Part shown: piece after piece, positions 17,350-25,366 of the stretch
Layout: each line of letters starts with the position of its first letter
Numbering within the stretch: position 1 is the stretch's first letter
From: Arenibacter arenosicollis
Lineage (GTDB): Bacteria; Bacteroidota; Bacteroidia; Flavobacteriales; Flavobacteriaceae
Direction: 5' to 3'
Length of the DNA stretch: 64,000 nt
Assembly: GCF_014397245.1 (NCBI RefSeq)
Contig: NZ_JACLHY010000016.1
Span: 52,059-116,058, forward strand
Notes under the pieces: model-generated
Database searches by the model: none
Told to the model about the DNA's origin: nothing
The model's input: only the letters and a program-made list of their open reading frames with translations
Position numbers and translations under genes: made by a program

Positions 17350-18447
17350 ATGAATACAAAGCTAAAATTCCATTTTCCGTACCTATTACTTTTTACAGTT
17401 CTTGGTTTTATTTCCTGCGGACAGGACACTACTGACTCGATCGAGATCCGGGGTATTTACGGAAACCCTAAACCCCTGTGGGACAAAGGATATCAACTAA
17501 ACGAGCTTGGGGTTAATGCCATATTTGTCCATAGTGGATCGATCAACGAAGACATGATCAACAGGGCAAGGTCTGAAGGGTCCAAGGTATATGCAGAATT
17601 CGCCACACTAAATGGTAAGAATTATGTAGAAACACATCCGGAGGCATGGGCAATTAATGAGCGGGGAGAAAAGGTGGAGGCAGCCACCTGGTTTATGGGC
17701 GTTTGCCCAACCGAACCCGGTTTTAGAAAGTACCGATTTGATCAACTTCGGGATTTACTTCTGGAATATGACCTGGACGGCATTTGGATGGATTATGTTC
17801 ATTGGCATGCCCAGTTTGAAGACCCGGAACCCATTTTGCCAGAAACCTGTTTTTGTAATCATTGTCTAGATAAATTCTCTAAGGATTCAAAAGTAGAGAT
17901 ACCTGAAGGGAGTACCGCTCAGAAAGCAAAATGGATATTGAATAACCAAGACAGGGCATGGCGCAATTGGCGCTGTAAGGTGATTTACGATTGGACCTTT
18001 GATATAAAGAGCATCATAGAGGAAATAAAACCGGGGACACTCCTGGGGCTTTATCACTGTCCCTGGAATGATGAAGAATTCAATGAAGCACGCCAACGTG
18101 TGCTTGGGCTGGACTACAACCTATTAAAAAAGACCATAGATGTGTTTTCCCCCATGGTATATCATAAAAGAATGGGCAGGGATCCCCAATGGGTCCAAGA
18201 AAACATACAATGGTTTAGCAATGAATTGGATATCCAAAAAGGCACTTTCCCCAAAATATGGCCTATTGTTCAGGCCCATAACGACCCGGGAATTATTACC
18301 ACAGAGCAGTTTGAAACCGTACTTAGAGGTGGACTATCGGGTAAATCCAGTGGAGTAATGATGTTTACCACCCATTCCATGGCGGAAGACGAAGGCAAAA
18401 CCGAAGTTATGAAGAAAGTGTATTCCGAGCTAAAGGACAGACATTAA
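17350..18447 (+). CDS. TIM-barrel glycosidase-like lipoprotein (GHL10-like)
   Basis: 365 aa. Lipoprotein signal with Cys at residue 23 (GFISC). The body is a (beta/alpha)8 barrel of the putative glycosyl-hydrolase-like group: GVNAIFVHSGSINEDMINRA, SKVYAEFATLNG, CPTEPGFRKYRFDQLRDLL, DLDGIWMDYVHWH (acidic strand end), GLYHCPWNDEE, DVFSPMVYHKRMG. Acidic D/E residues at strand ends suggest hydrolase activity, but the catalytic pair is not proven. I took the ATG at 17350 rather than the TTG at 17344. It follows yiaK by 26 bp, likely the same operon. Its 3' end is the parent of a repeated segment (see 18429-18525). Confidence 0.72.
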   Translation: MNTKLKFHFPYLLLFTVLGFISCGQDTTDSIEIRGIYGNPKPLWDKGYQLNELGVNAIFVHSGSINEDMINRARSEGSKVYAEFATLNGKNYVETHPEAWAINERGEKVEAATWFMGVCPTEPGFRKYRFDQLRDLLLEYDLDGIWMDYVHWHAQFEDPEPILPETCFCNHCLDKFSKDSKVEIPEGSTAQKAKWILNNQDRAWRNWRCKVIYDWTFDIKSIIEEIKPGTLLGLYHCPWNDEEFNEARQRVLGLDYNLLKKTIDVFSPMVYHKRMGRDPQWVQENIQWFSNELDIQKGTFPKIWPIVQAHNDPGIITTEQFETVLRGGLSGKSSGVMMFTTHSMAEDEGKTEVMKKVYSELKDRH

Positions 18448-18525
18448 AATAGACCTGATGACAACGGTATTTATTGTATTTATAATTACGGAATTTAGGT
18501 CCTTGTAACTATACTCAACTGCTGG
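18429..18525 (+). repeat. Copy A of repeated gene-junction segment
   Basis: This segment spans the last codons and stop of the TIM-barrel gene plus downstream DNA (GCTAAAGGACA, AATAGACC, GGTATTTATT, TATACTCAA). It matches 20285-20380 over about 97 bp with few differences, and in its last 28 bp also matches 21133-21160. Copies A and B both end shortly before a GAGAAATG gene start. Copy A is contiguous with an intact gene end and is therefore probably ancestral. Confidence 0.8.
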
Positions 18526-18553
18526 TAACAAGCCACACTAATCATTGAGAGAA

Positions 18554-19318
18554 ATGCGGTTCTGTAAATATTTTCCGAATGAAAGATTAAGGCCCTACAT
18601 CAAATATTTTGCTGTATCGGAGAATGAAATGGAAACTGAATATAAAGTTTTTCCAACTTCAGGTTTGGTCATGGGGTTTCAATACATAGGACAGCTTGCT
18701 ATCCTTACAGGAAATATAGAAAACAAACTCGGTTCATCAGGAATAACAGGAATTTCCGACAGGTATAAAATCTTTATAAACTCCGCAGGCACCGGAACAA
18801 TTCTAGTATATTTTACCGAAATTGGATTCAACCATTTTACTTCCCTTCCTGCAACCGAACTGTATAATCTAAGTCTTTCACTTGACGATATTTTTAATAA
18901 GAACAATATATCTGAAGTGGAGGAAAAATTAACTTTAACCACTACCGACAAGGAACGAAACAATATAGTTGAACAGTTTTTGTTATCACAACTTAAGGAT
19001 ATTGAAACGGACAAATTGATTACAGAAGCTGTTAAGCTCATTTACCAGAGCAACGGAACAGTCAGAATTAAAGAACTGAACCAGAAGTTGTTTATCAGCC
19101 AAAGTCCTTTTGAAAAGCGTTTTAGAAAAGTTGTAGGGTCAAGTCCTAAAAGATTCGCTTCAATAGTACGCTTTAATGCAGTACTTGACAGTCTTAACAC
19201 TGGCGATTCGCTCACAAAAATCTGCTACGACAACAATTTCTTTGACCAAGCCCATTTCATTAAAAATTTCAAACAATTTACTGGAGATACCCCTGAAAAT
19301 TTTAAACGCTTCCTTTAA
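18554..19318 (+). CDS. AraC-family transcriptional regulator
   Basis: 254 aa. N-terminal DUF6597-like sensor region (residues 1-~130; YFPNERLRPYIKYFAVSEN). C-terminal AraC double helix-turn-helix at ~160-250 with TVRIKELNQKLFISQSPFEKRFRKVVGSSPKRFASIVRF split across the two motifs and the closing FDQAHFIKNFKQFTGDTPENF. I used the ATG at 18554; a TTG at 18545 is less likely. The next gene, DUF1398, is on the same strand 143 bp away and is the most likely target. Such AraC-DUF1398 pairs look like a small transferable unit. The ligand is unknown. Confidence 0.9.
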   Translation: MRFCKYFPNERLRPYIKYFAVSENEMETEYKVFPTSGLVMGFQYIGQLAILTGNIENKLGSSGITGISDRYKIFINSAGTGTILVYFTEIGFNHFTSLPATELYNLSLSLDDIFNKNNISEVEEKLTLTTTDKERNNIVEQFLLSQLKDIETDKLITEAVKLIYQSNGTVRIKELNQKLFISQSPFEKRFRKVVGSSPKRFASIVRFNAVLDSLNTGDSLTKICYDNNFFDQAHFIKNFKQFTGDTPENFKRFL

Positions 19319-19461
19319 AAAAACGATTATTTACAATTACACTTGTTTTGGATGTTGAACCTTTGCATTGTAAACATAATTTTAAAACAGTGAGATAGCA
19401 AATAATCATTTCAACTAGCTTAAACATTATGCTTTCGTGTAATCCATTAAATCCTTTAATT

Positions 19462-19869
19462 ATGAAAAATCAACAAAGATCATTTACGGCAGATCAAATA
19501 AAAAAAGCACACAGCAAAGTAAAATCGGGTGCAGACTTTCCAACTTATATTCAAAACCTTAAAAAATTAGGGGTTACCCACTATAAAACTTTTGTGTCGG
19601 ACGGACATACGGATTATTATGGTATAAACGACTACATAGTAAGGGCGCCCGCAAAGTATGCTTCCCTGACTATTGCAAAAATATCCAACAATAAAGAATT
19701 TCAAACCCAATTAAAAGCGCATCAAGAAGGTAAAACGGATTATCCTACATTTTGCAATGACGCGTCAAAATCTGGAATTGAAAAATGGGTTGTACTTATG
19801 GAAGAAATGACCTGTACCTACTTTGACAAGGCAAACAATAGCATTTTAGTAGAGCAAATACCACATTAA
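19462..19869 (+). CDS. DUF1398 (YbcV-like) family protein
   Basis: 135 aa, the usual length of DUF1398 proteins. Family features: FTADQIKKAHSKVKSGADFPTYIQNLKKLGV, then HYKTFVSDGHTDYYG and a C-terminal SGIEKWVVLMEEMTCTYFD. Related genes are annotated phage envelope protein or YbcV, without a demonstrated role. I chose the ATG at 19462 (MKNQQRS) because the preceding 11 codons are not conserved in style. No signal peptide. Placed after the AraC gene and before a repeat-filled gap, it forms with AraC a small accessory module that may bind a small ligand. Confidence 0.85.
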   Translation: MKNQQRSFTADQIKKAHSKVKSGADFPTYIQNLKKLGVTHYKTFVSDGHTDYYGINDYIVRAPAKYASLTIAKISNNKEFQTQLKAHQEGKTDYPTFCNDASKSGIEKWVVLMEEMTCTYFDKANNSILVEQIPH

Positions 19870-19954
19870 AAACTAATACATTGAGTTGCTAAAACAACAT
19901 TAGTTACACAAATACAGGTTTCCTCGCTCTCGATAATAGATGGACGTTGTCAAC

Positions 19955-20280
19955 CCGTCACTTCGAGCCCGCCTATCGGCAGACAGGACCGCCAGCCAGT
20001 CGGGCAGGTGGTTTTATGAAGTGAAACGAAATAAAATTGTATCGAGAAGTAGGCGAATTACGCATAACCCGTTCTCGATACAAAATGGCTATCGCCATTT
20101 CACTCGAACTGACGATAGAACAGCTGCACAAAGTATCCCGATCATGGGCCCTCCCCTACTTCGATTTCTACTACTCTGAATTTCCGTTTAGGGTTTCGAA
20201 CCGTGAATTTTGAACTTTAAATTTTCCACCCTTATGTTTCATAATAGTACAACACAAGCAAGATGCACCCGCCTTATCTA
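19955..20280. repeat. Compound structured repeat (copy 1) in the 532-bp gap 19870-20401
   Basis: Contains a palindromic stretch (CCCGCCTATCGGCAGACAGG, ~19969-19988), then a module with a perfect 10-bp inverted repeat GTATCGAGAA (20039-20048)/TTCTCGATAC (20072-20081) and a second hairpin AATGGC-TATC-GCCATT (20084-20099). These are followed by GAACTGACGATAGAACAGCTGCACAAAGT in two parts, GCCCTCCCCTACT and a tail AGCAAGATGC. The same order occurs at 26051-26325 and in part at 29338-29548. No gene is seen in the gap. Confidence 0.8.
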
Positions 20281-20284
20281 TAGC

Positions 20285-20380
20285 GCTAAAGGACAAGCAT
20301 TGAAAATAGACCCTATGACAGCGGTATTTATTATATTTATAATAACGGAATGTAGGAACTTGTACTATACTCAATTGTTG
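20285..20380 (+). repeat. Copy B of repeated gene-junction segment
   Basis: About 97 bp closely matching 18429-18525, including the final codons of the TIM-barrel gene, here without the gene. It ends shortly before the SRPBCC start codon (both A and B end near GAGAAATG). It indicates that the following gene was inserted next to, or recombined onto, a copied junction. Confidence 0.8.
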
Positions 20381-20401
20381 AGTGTTATTAAATATAGAGA
20401 A

Positions 20402-20872
20402 ATGAAAGAAACTGCCAACTTTGCCCAATCTGAATTAGGAATACGTAAGCCGGTCAAAGAGGTATTTGAGGCATTTATTAATCCTGATATAACAACTAAA
20501 TTTTGGTATACCCATAGTACGGGAAAACTTGAAGAAGGTGTAATATTACAGTGGAAATGGGAAATGTATAATTTAGTTATTCCTGTTAAGGTTTTTGAAA
20601 TTGTAGAAAATCAAAAGATACTTATTGAATGGGGAGAAGGAATCCATAAATCAACTGTAGTCTGGGAATTTAATTCAGTTAATGATAATCTCACATTCTT
20701 GACTATTAAAAATTACAACTTCCAGGGAAATGATGATGAATTATTAAGCAAAATTAAGGATTCTACGAAGGGATTTACCTTCGTACTATCTGGATTGAAA
20801 GCTTGGTTGGAACATAAAATACAATTGCGATTGATAGAGGATGCATTTCCTAAAGAACTAATGACAAAATAA
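20402..20872 (+). CDS. SRPBCC/AHSA1-type START-domain protein
   Basis: 156 aa. SRPBCC (Bet v 1-like) domain across the protein: IRKPVKEVFEAFINPDITTKFWYTHSTGKLEEG, QWKWEMYNLVIPVKVFEI and a C-terminal amphipathic helix (GFTFVLSGLKAWLEHKIQLRLIEDAF in two parts). Members bind hydrophobic ligands or act like AHSA1; physiological role unknown. The frame extends upstream to 20210 through repeat DNA, but domain conservation begins at MKETANFAQSE, so I chose 20402. It is flanked by repeat copies on both sides and is probably an acquired accessory gene. A distinct AHSA1-like gene is at 60241-60624. Confidence 0.87.
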   Translation: MKETANFAQSELGIRKPVKEVFEAFINPDITTKFWYTHSTGKLEEGVILQWKWEMYNLVIPVKVFEIVENQKILIEWGEGIHKSTVVWEFNSVNDNLTFLTIKNYNFQGNDDELLSKIKDSTKGFTFVLSGLKAWLEHKIQLRLIEDAFPKELMTK

Positions 20873-20885
20873 TAATAGTACAGCC

Positions 20886-21125
20886 CGATGGCGCAAGGGT
20901 CGCGCCTGCCTGACGGCGAGGCAGGCTCGTGCCTTAACACCCAATTGTTCAGAATTGAAGGCTTATTTCAAAATTAAAAGCATGATTGCTTTTTCTTCAT
21001 TATCTTTAGGATAACAGTTGGCCAAATAAAGTTTAATCCCCCCTTACATATATTTTAGAGAGTCTACCCCTTTTAAGACAGTAAGAGTAATTTACCTGTC
21101 TGCCAAAAAGTAGGCTTGCGCCAGC
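20886..21125. mobile_element. MITE-like element, copy 1
   Basis: The left end (20886-20932) has GATGGCGCAAGG, a hairpin GCCTGCCT (20904-20911)/AGGCAGGC (20919-20926) and CTCGTGCC. The right end carries TTGCGCCAGC (21116-21125), the reverse complement of the left-end core. The interior (CAATTGTTCAGAATTGAAGGC, then TTCATTATCTTTAGGATAACAGTTG, each below 26 nt apart) matches 21931-22064 and more weakly 29558-29782. About 240 bp and no ORF, so non-autonomous. It fills the gap 20873-21182. Confidence 0.65.
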
Positions 21126-21132
21126 ACTAGAT

Positions 21133-21160
21133 ACTTGTTACTATACCCAATTGTTGAGTG
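21133..21160 (+). repeat. Copy C (short) of repeated gene-junction segment
   Basis: ACTTGTTACTATACCCAATT followed by GTTGAGTG matches the end of copy B (20359-20385), with one inserted T and one T-to-C change. It lies 22 bp upstream of the AlkD-like start codon. Three accessory genes therefore start just after related DNA. Confidence 0.6.
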
Positions 21161-21182
21161 TAAATTTTTAAAATTAAATTTA

Positions 21183-21884
21183 ATGGATAAAAGCGAAGTA
21201 ATAAATCTTCTCGAAGCCAACCAAAACGAGCGTGGTATTCAGAATTGGAAAAAACTGAACTCACATGCAGATAGTTTAAAAAGTTTTGGTATTGGTCTTA
21301 CAGTTCTTCGTAAACTATCCAAGAAAATCGGTCGTGACCATTCTTTGGCACATCAACTTTGGAAGAGCGACATCTACGATGCAAAAATTATAGCACTTCT
21401 AATCGATGACCCAAAACAAATTACGCGTGATCAAGTTGAACTGCAAGTCGACAATTTGAAACATGGATATTTAGCTCATGTATTCTCGTCATGCGATGCA
21501 ACATTGGCTAAAACACCCTTTGTAGTGGATTTATTGGAAGATTGGTTAAATAGTAATGATACAATGCGTAAGCAATGTGGTTATGGCCTTCTTTATGAGG
21601 TGTCTAAGTCTAAGAAAAAGGATGCACCAGATAACGCATTCTTTTTGCAAAAGATCCAAAAAATTCATGACACATATGATAAGGAAAAAAATATTATTCT
21701 ACTGTCAATGGGCGGAGCACTTCTTGGTATAGGTAAACGCAATACTATTTTAAATGTCGCAGCGCTAAAAGTGGCGAAAAAAATAGGACCTATTCCTGTT
21801 GATTCGGGCATAAGTAAATGTGAACCTTTTGATGTTGTCAAACATCTTACAAGCGATTACTTAAAGAAAAAACTTGGTATTTAA
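21183..21884 (+). CDS. DNA alkylation repair protein (AlkD-like HEAT-repeat family)
   Basis: 233 aa, all-helical HEAT-like repeat protein of the DNA alkylation repair (AlkD/AlkC-like) family: IGLTVLRKLSKKIGRDHSLAHQLWKSDIYDAKIIALLIDDPKQ (in parts), CDATLAKTPFVVDLLEDWLN, MRKQCGYGLLYEVS and IILLSMGGALLGIGKRN. AlkD proteins excise N3- and N7-alkylated purines; this subgroup is often small and uncharacterised. I chose the ATG at 21183 (MDKSEVINLL), where the family pattern starts, though the frame is open from 21135. It lies between two MITE-like copies, which suggests gain by transfer. The catalytic residues are not certain by eye. Confidence 0.8.
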   Translation: MDKSEVINLLEANQNERGIQNWKKLNSHADSLKSFGIGLTVLRKLSKKIGRDHSLAHQLWKSDIYDAKIIALLIDDPKQITRDQVELQVDNLKHGYLAHVFSSCDATLAKTPFVVDLLEDWLNSNDTMRKQCGYGLLYEVSKSKKKDAPDNAFFLQKIQKIHDTYDKEKNIILLSMGGALLGIGKRNTILNVAALKVAKKIGPIPVDSGISKCEPFDVVKHLTSDYLKKKLGI

Positions 21885-21930
21885 AAATTAGACAACATTG
21901 CTAGACGATTTAATTATAATATATACTCGC

Positions 21931-22064
21931 GCTGGCGCGAGGGTCTCGCCTGCCTGACGGCGAGGCAGGCTCGTGCCATACCAACCACTTGCTCAGAATT
22001 GAAGGCTTACAACATTATTTAAAGTATGATTATTTATTCTTTATTATCTTTAGCATGACAGTTG
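21931..22064. mobile_element. MITE-like element, copy 2 (right end missing)
   Basis: The left end GCTGGCGCGAGGGTCTC, the hairpin GCCTGCCT (21948-21955)/AGGCAGGC (21963-21970) and CTCGTGCC are followed by CTCAGAATTGAAGGCTTAC and TTATTATCTTTAGCATGACA. These align with 20886-21018. I find no matching right inverted repeat before the gene at 22113, so this copy looks truncated. The interior TATCTTTA is one base off the TAnnTTTG promoter box and might drive the next gene. Confidence 0.6.
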
Positions 22065-22112
22065 CAGAACTATAATTTCGATACCCTCTCGGTTAAATAG
22101 AAAAACAGAAAT

Positions 22113-22519
22113 ATGACAATAAAATTTAACGAAAAAGAAAAGTCGATTGAAATAAAAGACGGTTTAAAAACACAGTATTTATTTATTAAAATTATGCTGA
22201 TTTATACCCTTACTAATTCTATCCTTTTTCCGGTTTTTGTTTTGGACAAAGAGCAATTAAAATGGATGGGTTTATCTGGATAATTATTGGATTAACATCA
22301 ACGATTTTATTGATTAATCAAATTCTAAATAAATCAGCATTTGAAAAACTTAACTTCTCTGAAATTAGCTCACTGACGGAAAAGCGAGTTTTTGGACGAA
22401 AAAAATTCAGTCTGAAATTGAAAAACGGAAAGATGAGAGACTTAATGCAAATGAAAAATGAATCTGACATTTTAGAAACTAAAAAGTTGTTTAAAAATAT
22501 CGGAATTGAATCTAACTGA
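22113..22519 (+). pseudogene. Two-helix membrane protein gene with a 1-nt frameshift
   Basis: From the ATG at 22113 the frame reads MTIKFNEKEKSIEIKDG, a first membrane helix (LFIKIMLIYTLTNSILFPVF) and KEQLKWMG, then stops at 22281-22283. A second frame running to 22519 supplies a second helix (GFIWIIIGLTSTILLINQI) and a basic cytoplasmic tail (KKFSLKLKNGKMRDL). Adding one G to the GGG run at 22268-22270 fuses them seamlessly as KWMGFIWIIIG, giving ~135 aa. So this is one gene with a 1-base deletion, or a sequencing error. The second part could start alone at 22262, but would lack the first helix. Family not recognised. Confidence 0.75.
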
Positions 22520-22653
22520 ATTATTAAACAATTTACAGCTCTATAATTAAAATTTGCTGATTTTGGGCATAACCAAAGAGCAACATGAAAATCTCCCTGC
22601 CCCTGTACCACTTATAACTTAGAGGTGGCAACACATTTACAAAAAGTAACACT

Positions 22654-24141
22654 ATGACCAAGATAAGGAGATCATCCATTGAAATGGATAAGGAAGAGTT
22701 TCGAAAAATTGGATATCAATTAATTGATGATATTTCCAATTTCATAGATTCCATAGATCAGAAACCTGTTACTCCAAATGAAAGTCCGAGTCAATTGCAA
22801 GACTTATTGGGAAACTCATCCCTACCCGAATATGGTAGACCTGCGACTGAATTAATTGCTAAAACGACAGATTTACTTTTCAACCATTCCTTACTTAACG
22901 GACACCCTAAATTTTTAGGATATATTACATCTTCTGCGGCCCCAATTGGTGCCTTGGCCGATCTATTGGCGGCATCCGTTAATCCAAATGTTGGAGCACA
23001 TATTTTAAGCCCAATGGCCACTGAAATTGAAAAACAAACTATTAAATGGCTATGCGATTTTATAGGGGTCCCATCAGACTACGGCGGGATATTGGTCAGC
23101 GGAGGCAATATGGCAAATTTTACTGCATTTTTGGCCGCAAGAACAGCAAAAGCACCTCAGAATATTAAGGAAGATGGAATTCAAAATAAATCAAATAAAT
23201 TAACGGTATACTGTTCCAAAACAACTCATACCTGGATTGAAAAAGCCGTAGTTTTATTTGGGTTGGGTACAAAATCCGTTAGATGGATACCAACGGATGC
23301 TTCCAATAGGATGGACACCAAGGTATTGGAAACCACCATAAAAAAAGATTTGGAAAATCATTGTCTGCCTCTAATGATCGTTGGTACTGCCGGTGATGTT
23401 AGTACAGGAGTGGTTGATAATTTGAGTGAAATATCAGCTATTTGCAAAACATATAACCTATGGTTCCATATTGATGGGGCTTATGGCGTTCCTGCTGCAA
23501 TAGTCCCTAAATTCAAACATCTGTTTGAAGGAATTAAAGAAGCCGACTCCATTGCCCTGGACCCTCATAAATGGTTGTACAGTCCGCTTGAGGCTGGTTG
23601 TACCTTGGTAAAAAATCCACAGCATTTAATCGACACTTTTAGTTCACATCCGGAATATTATAACTTTGGCAACATTGGTGATGATAAAGCTCAAAACTTT
23701 TATGAGTATGGACTTCAAAACTCCCGTGGCTTTAGAGCTTTAAAAGTTTGGCTAGCATTGCAGCAAATAGGTAGGAATGGTTATAAAGAATTGATCAGTG
23801 AAGATATTGAACTTTCAGAAATGTTATATGACTTAGCCGACAAACATCCTGAACTGGAAGCTGTATCACAGAATCTAAGCATTACTACTTTCAGATATGT
23901 CCCTTTGGAGGGCACCAAAAATAAGGAGTATCTTAATACATTAAATGAGGCCATATTGAATGAATTACAAACTGGCGGTGAAGTATTTTTATCGAACGCG
24001 ATTGTTAACGGCCAATATTCTTTGAGGGCTTGCATTGTGAATTTTAGGACATCGAGAGAGGACATTAAAGAAATTATTGAAATTATCATCAGAACAGGGA
24101 GAAAGGTGCATTTGAAAATATCCCAGACAGAAGTAGAATAA
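22654..24141 (+). CDS. Group II PLP-dependent amino-acid decarboxylase
   Basis: 495 aa of the aromatic-L-amino-acid/glutamate decarboxylase family. Motifs: NGHPKFLGYITSSA near the N-terminus, SGGNMANFTAFLAAR (PLP phosphate site), FHIDGAYG with D274 binding the pyridine N, and ALDPHKWLY with Schiff-base K306. The length matches aromatic amino-acid decarboxylases (~480). It would make an amine (tryptamine, tyramine, dopamine or similar) and CO2 in the cytoplasm; the substrate cannot be assigned by eye. Starts at 22654 or at the internal Met 11 (22684) are both possible. It lies in the accessory region 63 bp before an unknown gene that may share its operon. Confidence 0.88.
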   Translation: MTKIRRSSIEMDKEEFRKIGYQLIDDISNFIDSIDQKPVTPNESPSQLQDLLGNSSLPEYGRPATELIAKTTDLLFNHSLLNGHPKFLGYITSSAAPIGALADLLAASVNPNVGAHILSPMATEIEKQTIKWLCDFIGVPSDYGGILVSGGNMANFTAFLAARTAKAPQNIKEDGIQNKSNKLTVYCSKTTHTWIEKAVVLFGLGTKSVRWIPTDASNRMDTKVLETTIKKDLENHCLPLMIVGTAGDVSTGVVDNLSEISAICKTYNLWFHIDGAYGVPAAIVPKFKHLFEGIKEADSIALDPHKWLYSPLEAGCTLVKNPQHLIDTFSSHPEYYNFGNIGDDKAQNFYEYGLQNSRGFRALKVWLALQQIGRNGYKELISEDIELSEMLYDLADKHPELEAVSQNLSITTFRYVPLEGTKNKEYLNTLNEAILNELQTGGEVFLSNAIVNGQYSLRACIVNFRTSREDIKEIIEIIIRTGRKVHLKISQTEVE

Positions 24142-24203
24142 TTCCAACCTAAAACCCAGGGTAATTAATTTGCTTATTGAAAAATCGTTAAAAGTAAAGA
24201 ACA

Positions 24204-24668
24204 ATGAAAGTTAATGCTGTAGTATGTCAAGGTCATGGTGTTGCTTCCGGGAAGGCAAATGACCCTCGCTATCCGGATGGCACATTAAAAGCCCAATGTA
24301 AACATTTTATAGAAAAAGGCTTAGACCTAAATCAGTACTTTCTTGGGACCATCAATTTGGACATTGCACCGTATATTTTCAAAATAAAAAAACCAAAACA
24401 TTTTCTTGAGAATGTAAATTGGTCCGAATACATTCCCGCGGAAAATTTTTATTTTTTTGATGTATCACTTCAATTTAATGAAACCAGTTATAAGGGGTTG
24501 ATCTATATGCCAGATCCTGCCACCAAAGCAGAACATTTTCAAAACCCCACCATATTGGAACTTTTGCTTCCAAGAATTGAAGACTTAAAATATGGGGACG
24601 TAGTAATGCTTGAGGTGATTGATGCGCAAATGGAATTGATCCGCACACCATCAACAGATTACAAATAA
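24204..24668 (+). CDS. Conserved hypothetical protein, faint riboflavin-kinase-barrel resemblance
   Basis: 154 aa, soluble, no signal peptide. Beta-rich: MKVNAVVCQGHGVASGKAND at the start, then GTINLDIAPYIFKI, ENFYFFDVSLQFNETSYKGLIYMP and a closing LKYGDVVMLEVID. The GTINLD segment and barrel-like beta order faintly recall CTP-dependent riboflavin kinases (DUF120), but I do not see enough to assign that. It is downstream of the decarboxylase on the same strand and 30 bp before a DUF2200 gene, so the three may be one unit. Function unknown. Confidence 0.6.
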   Translation: MKVNAVVCQGHGVASGKANDPRYPDGTLKAQCKHFIEKGLDLNQYFLGTINLDIAPYIFKIKKPKHFLENVNWSEYIPAENFYFFDVSLQFNETSYKGLIYMPDPATKAEHFQNPTILELLLPRIEDLKYGDVVMLEVIDAQMELIRTPSTDYK

Positions 24669-24698
24669 AACAACCGGCCTAACATTAAAGTATTTAAA

Positions 24699-25064
24699 AT
24701 GAAAACAACACCCGAACATAATGAGCGAATTTCAAAAATGACATTCTCGTCAGTATATCCGCATTATATCACAAAGGTGGAGAAAAAAGGTAGAACGAAA
24801 GAGGAATTGCATACAGTGATAGAATGGCTAACAGGATTTGATGACAACAAATTAAAGGAACTCATAGATGAGAAAGTTACATTTGAAACATTCTTCCAGA
24901 TGGCAAAATTGAATCCCAATGCCCACCTCATTACGGGTGTAATCTGTGGCTATAGGATAGAGGAAATTGAAAACACACTAACGCAGCAAGTACGGTATTT
25001 GGACAAGTTAGTGGACGAATTGGCAAAGGGAAGAAAGATGGAGAAGATTCTACGTGCTGGGTAG
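24699..25064 (+). CDS. DUF2200 family protein
   Basis: 121 aa, typical for DUF2200. Conserved signature [29 protein letters not shown] (in parts), [40 protein letters not shown] (in parts) and a helical C-terminus. The family is cytoplasmic, helical and of unknown function, with the conserved TGVICGYR core. It is 30 bp after the preceding gene and is followed by a structured repeat, which probably ends the unit. No anomalies. Confidence 0.88.
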   Translation: MKTTPEHNERISKMTFSSVYPHYITKVEKKGRTKEELHTVIEWLTGFDDNKLKELIDEKVTFETFFQMAKLNPNAHLITGVICGYRIEEIENTLTQQVRYLDKLVDELAKGRKMEKILRAG

Positions 25065-25096
25065 AATTATCATTATGGCTTATGGTTAGTGTGACT

Positions 25097-25190
25097 GTCT
25101 CCTCGAGCCTACCTTCCGCAGGCAGGCGTAGTCGAGAGGTATAGGACAATACTAACTATTATTGAGGTCTCGACTGCGCTCGACCTGACA
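25097..25190. repeat. Dispersed GTCGAG repeat in the 302-bp gap 25065-25366
   Basis: Matches 3096-3178 in order and spacing (TCTCCTCGAGCCT, GGCAGGCGTAGTCGAGA, GAGGTCTCGACTGCGCTCGA). It can fold through TCTCGACTG/CGTAGTCGAGA-type complementarity. It may also serve as terminator-like structure between the DUF2200 gene and the convergent lipoprotein gene. No coding sequence seen in this gap. Confidence 0.65.
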
Positions 25191-25366
25191 AACCCCAACT
25201 GAGCTGGACGGGACAACATTACCCAATTGTGGCTTTCAATCCCTTCCGTCTTATCTTCTATTGGTTGTGCATACCCCTGTATATTCATAAAAACAATTCC
25301 TCCAGTTTTATTACTGCCGTAGGCGCTCATTAATCAGCAGGTGATTAAATCTAAGCTTTTTTTGAA

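Noticed and set aside
8135..18447. Canonical polysaccharide utilisation locus
   Set aside because: No SusC/TonB receptor or SusD-like gene is present in the window; I call only a carbohydrate-active gene set.
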